Below, piece by piece: positions 1 through 5,706 of a stretch of DNA of 7,669 nt. Within the stretch, counting starts at the first letter, position 1. Every line of letters begins with the position of its first letter. The notes below the pieces were generated by a model, which saw nothing but the letters and a program-made list of their open reading frames with translations, was not told where the DNA came from and ran no database searches. Made by a program: the position numbers and the translations under genes. Origin of the DNA: Alcaligenaceae bacterium (GTDB lineage: Bacteria; Pseudomonadota; Gammaproteobacteria; Burkholderiales; Burkholderiaceae_B); NCBI GenBank assembly GCA_012512545.1, contig JAAZDZ010000068.1:1-7669 (forward strand). The letters are read 5' to 3'.

Positions 1-2525
1 ATCAGTACGTGCTGGCCTCCAGCATCGGGCATCTGCTCACCCTGGTGGCGCCCAACGACCCGGTGCGCGGAAAATGGAGCTTCAATCACCTGCCGGTGAT
101 TCCGCCCAAGTTCGAACTCGGCCCTACCGACAAAAAGAGTGCGGAACGCCTCAAACTGCTGGTCAAGCTACTCAAACGCAAAGATGTAGATAGTGTCATC
201 AACGCGTGTGACGCGGGGCGCGAAGGCGAACTGATCTTCCGTTACATCGTTCAATACGCCGGCGTCAAAAAGCCCATCCAGCGCCTCTGGCTGCGCTCCA
301 TGACGCAAGCCGCCATCCGCGAAGCCTTCAACACGCTGCGCGACGACGACGACCTCAAGCCCCTGGAATCCGCCGCACGCTCGCGCGCCGAAGCCGACTG
401 GCTGGTCGGCATCAACGGCACGCGGGCCATGACAGCCTTCAACAGCAAGGACGGCGGTTTTTTCAAAACACCTGTCGGGCGCGTGCAGACTCCTACCCTG
501 GCCATTGTTGCGGAACGCGAAGAGCGCATCCGCCGCTTCCAGCCGCGCGATTACTGGGAAATCCACGCCGATTTCTCAGCCGCTGCAGGCAACTACCCTG
601 GCCGCTGGTTCGACCCTGAATTCCGCAAGAACGAGGCCGATGCCGAAAGCCGCGACTTCCGCCTCTGGACACGCGAACAGGCCGATGAAATTGCCCGCGC
701 CTGTGAAGGCCAGCCGGGCACCGTCACGGAAGAATCCAAGCCTTCCACCCAGGCATCGCCCGCGCTGTTCGATCTCACCTCCTTGCAACGCGAGGCCAAC
801 AGCCGCTTCGGCTTTTCCGCCAAAACCACGCTGGCACTGGCCCAGACGCTGTACGAACGCCACAAGGCGCTCACCTACCCGCGTACCGATTCGCGCTACC
901 TGCCCGAAGACTACGTAGGTACGGTGCATCAGACCATGCAGACCCTGGCGGATGCCGCGGGCAATGCCGCCGCGCCAATCAACAGCTTTGCCCGCACCAT
1001 CTGCGACAAAGGCTGGGTGAAGCCCAATCGCCGCATCTTCGACAACAAGAAGGTGTCCGATCACTTCGCCATCATCCCCACCCTGCAGGTGCCGCGCGAA
1101 CTCAGCGATGCCGAAGGCAAGATCTACGATCTCGTGCTGCGCCGTTTCCTGGCCGTGTTCTTCCCGTCTGCCGAGTTCCGCGTCACCACCCGCATCACAC
1201 GCGTAGCCGGGCATTCGTTCAAGACAGAAGGCAAGGTGCTGGTCAACCCCGGCTGGCTGGCCATCTACGGCCGCGAAGCGCAAGGCGCGAACGACACGCT
1301 GGTGCCGATATCGCCCGACGAAACCGTACAGACGGACGACATTGAAGTCCGCGAGCTCACCACCAAGCCACCCGCGCGCTATACGGAAGCCACGCTGCTG
1401 TCGGCCATGGAAGGCGCGGGCAAGCTGGTGGATGACGAAGCGTTGCGCGAAGCCATGTCGGAACGCGGCCTGGGCACGCCAGCCACGCGCGCGGCCATCA
1501 TCGAAGGGCTGCTCAACGAAGGCTATCTGCGCCGGGAAGGGCGCGAACTGGTGCCTTCCGCAAAAGCGCGTCAACTCATGACCCTGCTTTCCGGCCTCGG
1601 TGTCAGCGAGCTCACATCGCCCGAACTCACTGGCGAATGGGAACACCAGCTCAAGCAGATCGAACAACGCCAGCTGGATGCCGCGTCTTTCATGCGCGAA
1701 ATTCAGGACATGACCCAGGCCATTGTGCGCCGCGCCAAGGAATACGAACGCGACACCGTGCCTGGCGACTACGCCACCCTGGTCACGCCTTGCCCCAAAT
1801 GCGGGGCTGTGGTGAAGGAAAACTACCGTCGCTACGCCTGCACCCAGTGCGATTTCTCCATTGGCAAACACCCTGGCGGGCGCACGTTTGAAGTCCCGGA
1901 AGTCGAAGAGCTTCTGCAAAAGCGCGAACTCGGCCCTCTGTCGGGCTTCATCAGCAAAATGGGGCGCCCCTTTGCGGCTCTGCTGCGCATCACAGACGAG
2001 CACAAGCTGGAATTCGACTTCGGCCAGAAGGACGACGAAGACGACACGCCAGTCGATTTTTCCGGACAGACCGCATTGGGCAAATGCCCCAAATGCGGCC
2101 AGGGCGTGTACGAGCACGGCATGAACTATGTGTGTGAGAAATCCGTGGGGCCGGAAAAAAGCTGCACCTTCCGCAGCGGCAAAGTCATTCTGCAGCAGGA
2201 AATTGCTCCCGAGCAGATGAACAAGCTGCTGGCCGAGGGCAAAACCGATCTTCTCACCGGCTTTGTGTCAGCCCGCACCAATCGCAAGTTCAAAGCCTAC
2301 CTGGTCACGCAGAAGGACGGCAAAACCGGCTTTGAGTTTGAACCGCGCCCCGAAAAGGCGGCAAAGAAAACCACTGCCAAAAAAGCTGCAGCGAAGAAGG
2401 CAACTGCTGCCACCGCACCCAAAGCGGCAAAGAAAGCAGCCAAAAAGGCCACAAAGAAAACCGCAGCGAAGAAAGCGGTGAAGGCAGCGGCGCCCGAGGC
2501 TCTGGACGACGACCCGCCGTTCTGA
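1..2525 (+). CDS. topB: DNA topoisomerase III (type IA), 5'-truncated by window edge
   Basis: Type IA topoisomerase that cuts and passes single DNA strands during replication and recombination. The reading frame is open from base 3, before the GTG at 9, and the family normally has an AEKPS-type N-terminal Toprim segment, so about 40 residues are missing and the GTG is an internal valine. Counting that valine as residue 1 (838 visible): Toprim acidic motif DAGREGE at 68-74; conserved VGRVQTPTLA core near 157; catalytic tyrosine Y290 in the TYPRTDSRYLP motif (codon 876-878). Two zinc ribbons follow, C595/C598/C611/C614 and C693/C696/C709/C719, each followed by a topoisomerase C-terminal repeat-like segment. 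Residues 783-838 form a Lys/Ala-rich tail ending DDDPPF. The DAGREGE and TYPRTDS motifs match the Bacillus TopB subgroup rather than E. coli TopB (from memory). The stop is TGA at 2523-2525. Confidence 0.96.
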   Translation, partial: QYVLASSIGHLLTLVAPNDPVRGKWSFNHLPVIPPKFELGPTDKKSAERLKLLVKLLKRKDVDSVINACDAGREGELIFRYIVQYAGVKKPIQRLWLRSMTQAAIREAFNTLRDDDDLKPLESAARSRAEADWLVGINGTRAMTAFNSKDGGFFKTPVGRVQTPTLAIVAEREERIRRFQPRDYWEIHADFSAAAGNYPGRWFDPEFRKNEADAESRDFRLWTREQADEIARACEGQPGTVTEESKPSTQASPALFDLTSLQREANSRFGFSAKTTLALAQTLYERHKALTYPRTDSRYLPEDYVGTVHQTMQTLADAAGNAAAPINSFARTICDKGWVKPNRRIFDNKKVSDHFAIIPTLQVPRELSDAEGKIYDLVLRRFLAVFFPSAEFRVTTRITRVAGHSFKTEGKVLVNPGWLAIYGREAQGANDTLVPISPDETVQTDDIEVRELTTKPPARYTEATLLSAMEGAGKLVDDEALREAMSERGLGTPATRAAIIEGLLNEGYLRREGRELVPSAKARQLMTLLSGLGVSELTSPELTGEWEHQLKQIEQRQLDAASFMREIQDMTQAIVRRAKEYERDTVPGDYATLVTPCPKCGAVVKENYRRYACTQCDFSIGKHPGGRTFEVPEVEELLQKRELGPLSGFISKMGRPFAALLRITDEHKLEFDFGQKDDEDDTPVDFSGQTALGKCPKCGQGVYEHGMNYVCEKSVGPEKSCTFRSGKVILQQEIAPEQMNKLLAEGKTDLLTGFVSARTNRKFKAYLVTQKDGKTGFEFEPRPEKAAKKTTAKKAAAKKATAATAPKAAKKAAKKATKKTAAKKAVKAAAPEALDDDPPF
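2355..2495 (+). repeat. Low-complexity Lys/Ala-rich tail of TopB (histone H1-like)
   Basis: This coding segment consists mostly of aag/aaa and gcn codons and encodes reiterated AAKK, ATKK and TAKK units, with 17 lysines in the last 56 residues of TopB. It lies outside the catalytic core and zinc modules. Such tails in bacterial proteins are generally thought to bind nucleic acid non-specifically through charge; that role is inferred here. The repetitive codons make the stretch prone to length variation between strains. Confidence 0.85.
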
Positions 2526-2536
2526 ATCATCGGTTT

Positions 2537-2562
2537 CCGTCTCCAGGCTCTGCTGGAGACGG
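2537..2562. terminator. Perfect 10-bp hairpin in the topB/dctM convergent gap
   Basis: CCGTCTCCAG at 2537-2546 and CTGGAGACGG at 2553-2562 are exact reverse complements separated by the six bases GCTCTG. The hairpin starts 12 bases after the topB stop and lies about 90 bases beyond the dctM stop on the other strand. Neither side has a T-tract, so it is not a canonical intrinsic terminator. It may protect mRNA 3' ends or assist termination of one or both converging transcripts. The structure is certain, the function is not. Confidence 0.5.
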
Positions 2563-2636
2563 CTGCCAGCCCTCGACATCCAGCCGGAAGGCGCTCCACA
2601 GGCCACCAGACTGGCATCCCCGGCTATATTCAGCCC

Positions 2637-2653
2637 ATGCAGACGCACTGCAT
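2637..2653 (-). other. Short hairpin abutting the dctM stop codon
   Basis: ATGCAG (2637-2642) and CTGCAT (2648-2653) form a 6-bp stem around a 5-base loop, and the last base belongs to the dctM stop codon. No T-run follows on the minus strand. It could be a weak 3'-end structure of the dctPQM transcript or chance. Confidence 0.25.
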
Positions 2654-3927
2654 CAGCCGTAAACCAATTCCTTCAGGAACAGGGAAATCCACGGCACATA
2701 GGTGATGACTATCAGGCAGCCGAACGCCACCAGCACGAAGGGAATCAAAGTGCGCATCAGTCGCTCTATGGATATCTGCGCCACCGTGCAGGCGGCAAAC
2801 AGATTCACCCCAAAGGGCGGCGTCACCATGCCCAGGGCCAGGTTCACCACCATAACGACGCCAAAGTGGGCTGGATCCACACCAAACTGCATGGCCACTG
2901 GCAGCAGCAACGGTGCCAGCACCACAATGGAGGCCGAGGTTTCAATAAACATGCCAATGACGAACAGCGCCAGATTCACGCCCAGCAGGAACATGTGTTT
3001 ATCGGTGAACAGCATGCTCAGCCAGTCGCCCAGCGCCTGCGGTACGCCAGCGCGGTTCAGCAGAAAGCCGAACACCCCCGCATTGGCGATGATGAACATG
3101 ATGACCGCCGTGGAAATCACAGAGCGGTGGAAAGTCTGGGAAAGGATTTTCAGGCTCAGGCGCCGGTAGATGAATATGCCCACCACCAGGGCATAGACCA
3201 CCGCCACCGCCGAGGCTTCGGTAGGAGTGAAAACACCGCCATAGATGCCGCCCAGGATGATGACGGGCATCAGCAGCGCCAGCCAGGCGCGCCGGAACGC
3301 CTGCCCCACCGGCAAACGCCCTACACCGTCATTCTTGCCATAGCCATGGCGCTTGGCATACACCCATACATAGAACATCAGGGCGGACGCGATAAGAATT
3401 CCCGGCCCCACCCCGGCCAAAAACAGTTCACCCACCGAGGTATCGGTCGATACGGCAAACAGAATCGTCGGCACAGAAGGAGGAATAATCACCCCTAGTT
3501 CAGCCGAAGTCGCTTGCAGTGAAGCCGCAAAAGGCCGGGGGTAGCCATGCTTGAGCATGGCGGGAATGAGTATCGCGCCCACGGCGAACGTCGTGGCCAC
3601 GCTGGAACCCGCCACGGCGGCAAAAATCATGCAGGTCAGCACACAGCTGATGGCCAGGCCGCCCTGCACCCCGCCCACCAGGCTTTTGGCGAACTCCACC
3701 ATGCGTTCCGAAATGCCGCTGGCCTCCATGAGATTGCCCGCCAGAATGAAAAACGGCACGGCCACCAGAGGATATTTATCGAGCGCGGCGTAGATCTGCT
3801 GCGCCACCACAAGCCAGGTCATGCCTTCATAACCCACGCCGATCAGGGCCGCCAGGCCAATGGACACCGCCACCGGCACCGAAACGGCGAAAAAGATCAG
3901 CATCGAGAGAATCATCAACTGCGACAT
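2653..3927 (-). CDS. dctM: TRAP transporter large permease subunit (DctM family)
   Basis: Large membrane subunit of a tripartite ATP-independent periplasmic transporter. In this family it forms the ion-coupled translocation channel (usually Na+-driven) with DctQ and receives solute from DctP. The protein has 424 residues, normal for the family, and is hydrophobic nearly throughout with about 11-12 membrane segments expected. Recognisable family motifs are PFFILAGNLM at 58-67, an IPPS loop at 148-151 before the TILFAVSTDTSVGELFLAGV segment, FTPTEASA at 233-240 and VTPPFGVNLF at 368-377. The ATG at 3927 is supported by GAGGAG (minus strand; 3932-3937 on plus) four bases upstream. It is the last gene of dctPQM, 52 bases after dctQ. 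The substrate cannot be read from this subunit. The gene appears intact. Confidence 0.95.
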   Translation of the reverse strand: MSQLMILSMLIFFAVSVPVAVSIGLAALIGVGYEGMTWLVVAQQIYAALDKYPLVAVPFFILAGNLMEASGISERMVEFAKSLVGGVQGGLAISCVLTCMIFAAVAGSSVATTFAVGAILIPAMLKHGYPRPFAASLQATSAELGVIIPPSVPTILFAVSTDTSVGELFLAGVGPGILIASALMFYVWVYAKRHGYGKNDGVGRLPVGQAFRRAWLALLMPVIILGGIYGGVFTPTEASAVAVVYALVVGIFIYRRLSLKILSQTFHRSVISTAVIMFIIANAGVFGFLLNRAGVPQALGDWLSMLFTDKHMFLLGVNLALFVIGMFIETSASIVVLAPLLLPVAMQFGVDPAHFGVVMVVNLALGMVTPPFGVNLFAACTVAQISIERLMRTLIPFVLVAFGCLIVITYVPWISLFLKELVYG

Positions 3928-3931
3928 GACG

Positions 3932-3937
3932 CTCCTC
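3932..3937 (-). promoter_or_regulatory. Ribosome binding site of dctM
   Basis: The minus strand reads GAGGAG four bases before the ATG at 3927. It is the strongest Shine-Dalgarno in the window and fixes the dctM start. The 52-base dctQ-dctM gap also holds three tandem hexamers of the form TTCATG/TTCTTG/TTCATG (plus strand, 3956-3973 region), which have no evident role. Confidence 0.75.
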
Positions 3938-3979
3938 GCCGGGCAGTGCCGTATTTCATGTTCTTGTTCATGCAGGAAC

Positions 3980-4513
3980 TCATATCACCGTGTCATCGAC
4001 AGGTGGCGGTTCAGTGGTAGCCAGCCAACGGGAGATCACCCCAAGTATGGCTAACACCATGCCTATGGGAATGGCGATGTAGATCCAGGAAATGGAAAAT
4101 TCCAGGCTGGCCAAGGTCTGGAAACGCACCCGCCAGGTCATTTGCGCCCCGACCCAGGCCATAAAGCCCAGAAAGCTCACGCAAATAATCATGATGATGT
4201 GTTCCAGCCAGCGGCGCGCCCCGCCCTTCAGAAAGCCATGCAACATCTCGACGCTCAGCATGGCGCCGTGCCGGAACGCCAGGCACAGGCCCAGCATGAC
4301 TGTCCAGATCAGTGCTGAACGCGTCCAGGCTTCGCTCCAATCGGCGGGAGAAAGCAGGATGAACCGCGCGATCACCTGATAAAACCCTGCCGCCACCGCT
4401 GAAAACAGCAGCAGCTGGCAGATGATGGATACCACGCGAAACAGGCTGCGATCGAGAAGATTGACGAATTTCACGATGAAATGGGGTAAGCGGCAATGGG
4501 CCGTGCAGCGCAT
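3980..4513 (-). CDS. dctQ: TRAP transporter small permease subunit (DctQ family)
   Basis: Small four-helix membrane subunit of the TRAP transporter, which pairs with DctM and helps dock the substrate-binding protein. As an ORF it has 177 residues. Membrane segments are at about 28-50, 66-86, 104-124 and 143-164. The stretch from W59 through TRSALIWTVMLGLCLAFRHGAML (64-86) fits the usual DctQ pattern of a Trp/Glu/Arg-containing loop, a helix and then a basic turn. The start is uncertain. The ATG at 4513 has only a weak GGCGG just upstream, and its first 13 residues (two Cys, two His) look unlike family N-termini. A GTG at 4474 (residue 14) would start V-K-F-V-N-L-L-D-R, a more typical DctQ beginning and a 164-residue protein, but it also lacks a strong Shine-Dalgarno. 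The gene lies 95 bases after dctP and 52 before dctM. Confidence 0.9.
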   Translation of the reverse strand: MRCTAHCRLPHFIVKFVNLLDRSLFRVVSIICQLLLFSAVAAGFYQVIARFILLSPADWSEAWTRSALIWTVMLGLCLAFRHGAMLSVEMLHGFLKGGARRWLEHIIMIICVSFLGFMAWVGAQMTWRVRFQTLASLEFSISWIYIAIPIGMVLAILGVISRWLATTEPPPVDDTVI

Positions 4514-4608
4514 CCGCCCACACTGCCCGCCAGAGTCAGAAAATGCAAAGCCGCCATGCCCTGAGCGTGACGGCCAGCATTCAGAATAACGCGCCCAGGA
4601 ACAGAGCC

Positions 4609-5586
4609 TTATTGGGCGTTGCGGATGGATTCGACCAGTTCCTGGCCGAACTGCTTGTAATACTGCGGGTAGATGGGGTCGAGCGCCTTGGAAAACGCGG
4701 CGTGATCGACTTCGTTGACTTCCATGCCGGCCTTTTTGACTTCTTCAATGCCGCTTTGCTCAACGTTATCGACATAAGCGCGCATGGCGACCGCTGCCGC
4801 GTCAGCCGCTTTCTGGAAGGCGGCTTTTTCTTCCTTGGACAAACTGCCGTAGGTGGCAGGCGATGCCAGAACCACGGCAGGGCCGTACACATGGGAAGTC
4901 AGCGACAGGTATTTCTGCAGTTGCGGCAGCTTGGCGGATACGATCACCGACATGGGGTTTTCCTGACCGTCGATGGTGCCCTGCTGCAAAGCCGTGGCCA
5001 CTTCAGGCCAGGCCATGGGCGTCGCCAGAATGCCGAGTTCGCGGAAGGCCGCGATGTGCACGGGGTTTTCCATGGTGCGCACCTTCAGCCCCTTGGCGTC
5101 AGCCGGGGTGACTACAGGGCGCTCGTTGTTGGTGAGCTGACGGAAGCCCTGTTCGCTCCAGGCCAGCCCCACCAGGCCGCGCTTGGAAAATTCAGCCAGC
5201 AGATTCTGGCCGATTTCGCCGTCCAGCACGCCACGGGCGTGGGACAGATCGCGGAACAGGAAGGGAATGTCGAAAACGCCGGTGGCCGGGACGAAATTCA
5301 CCGTGGCCCCGGTAGATACGACGGCCATGTCGATAGTGCCCAGTTGCAGCCCTTCCAGGACTTCGCGTTCGCCACCCAGGGCGCTGTTGGGGAATTGTTC
5401 AACCGTGAACTTGCCGGGCAGCTCGGCTTCAAGTGTTTCGACAAACGCTGCCGCGCCCGCGCCGTAATGCGAGCTGGTGGAAAGCGCGTATGCGAACTTT
5501 ACGTTCTTGGCGGCGGCCGGAGTCGCCATGAAAGCGCCCGCCACGCAGGCAGCCGTAAACAGTTTGGTAAGCCAGTTGGGGCGCAT
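4609..5586 (-). CDS. dctP: TRAP transporter periplasmic substrate-binding protein (DctP family)
   Basis: Soluble receptor that captures the solute in the periplasm and delivers it to DctQM. It has 325 residues, typical for the family. A signal peptide spans residues 1-26: R2 and K8, a hydrophobic core and an A-A-A cleavage site before K27. Family landmarks are NSALGGEREVLEGLQLGTIDMA at 67-88, R149 in a GFRQLTN segment, R170 in KVRTMENP and QQGTIDGQENP at 201-211. By family knowledge the arginine near 170 usually pairs with the carboxylate of the ligand, so an organic acid is likely, but the specific substrate is not visible. The ATG at 5586 is preceded by AAGGA (5593-5597 on plus) with a 6-base spacer. 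It is the first gene of dctPQM and lies 120 bases downstream of ilvB on the same strand. Confidence 0.95.
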   Translation of the reverse strand: MRPNWLTKLFTAACVAGAFMATPAAAKNVKFAYALSTSSHYGAGAAAFVETLEAELPGKFTVEQFPNSALGGEREVLEGLQLGTIDMAVVSTGATVNFVPATGVFDIPFLFRDLSHARGVLDGEIGQNLLAEFSKRGLVGLAWSEQGFRQLTNNERPVVTPADAKGLKVRTMENPVHIAAFRELGILATPMAWPEVATALQQGTIDGQENPMSVIVSAKLPQLQKYLSLTSHVYGPAVVLASPATYGSLSKEEKAAFQKAADAAAVAMRAYVDNVEQSGIEEVKKAGMEVNEVDHAAFSKALDPIYPQYYKQFGQELVESIRNAQ

Positions 5587-5592
5587 AGGAGT

Positions 5593-5597
5593 TCCTT
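5593..5597 (-). promoter_or_regulatory. Ribosome binding site of dctP
   Basis: The minus strand reads AAGGA six bases before the dctP ATG at 5586. This is a good match to the anti-Shine-Dalgarno sequence and supports that start, which also gives a complete signal peptide. Confidence 0.7.
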
Positions 5598-5638
5598 TCT
5601 TTCAGAGATTTACACCCTGTCAAAAATACAAGGCGAAT

Positions 5639-5684
5639 AACCCGGAGATTATTGCAAAGCCAGCCCTGAACGGGTATCCGGGTT
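5639..5684 (-). terminator. Candidate ilvB terminator or leader structure upstream of dctP
   Basis: AACCCGG (5639-5645) and CCGGGTT (5678-5684) form an exact 7-bp inverted repeat with a 32-base loop, between the ilvB stop and dctP. On the minus strand the second arm is followed by ATTCGCC, only weakly T-rich. A separate small hairpin, AGCCC (5693-5697) with GGGCT (5702-5706) around CGCC, abuts the ilvB stop. Together they could partly terminate ilvB transcription or structure the dctP leader. The long loop makes this weak as an intrinsic terminator. Confidence 0.3.
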
Positions 5685-5706
5685 TTCGCTGTAGCCCCGC
5701 CGGGCT

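Noticed and set aside
9..11. GTG at 9 as the topB start codon
   Set aside because: The frame is open upstream to the window edge with in-frame Q-Y codons, and the essential N-terminal Toprim segment would be missing; it is an internal valine.
576..2117. Long open frame (513 codons) on the minus strand inside topB
   Set aside because: It is entirely antisense to a gene with clear topoisomerase motifs, its composition (His, Arg, Gly, Ala, Phe-rich) is typical of antisense frames in GC-rich DNA, and it has no recognisable domain.
3914..3970. 18-codon minus-strand frame (starting M-N-K-N-M-K) overlapping the dctM start out of frame
   Set aside because: No Shine-Dalgarno precedes it, it is short enough to be chance, and the dctM ribosome binding site explains the region.
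4538..4590. Imperfect hairpin (AATGC...GCATT with inner GCCG/CGGC) in the dctP-dctQ gap
   Set aside because: Only 5 + 4 pairs with an internal loop and a long apical loop, and no T-tract; too weak to call an attenuator between dctP and dctQ.
5618..5623. Perfect TTGACA hexamer on the minus strand upstream of dctP
   Set aside because: A -10 element at normal spacing would fall at 5595-5600 (AGAAAG) inside the ribosome binding site, leaving no leader, so it is not credible as a -35.
4543..5640. Open frame of 365 codons on the plus strand opposite dctP
   Set aside because: It mirrors dctP across its full length, lacks family motifs and has His/Gln/Arg-rich antisense composition; dctP has a signal peptide and DctP motifs.
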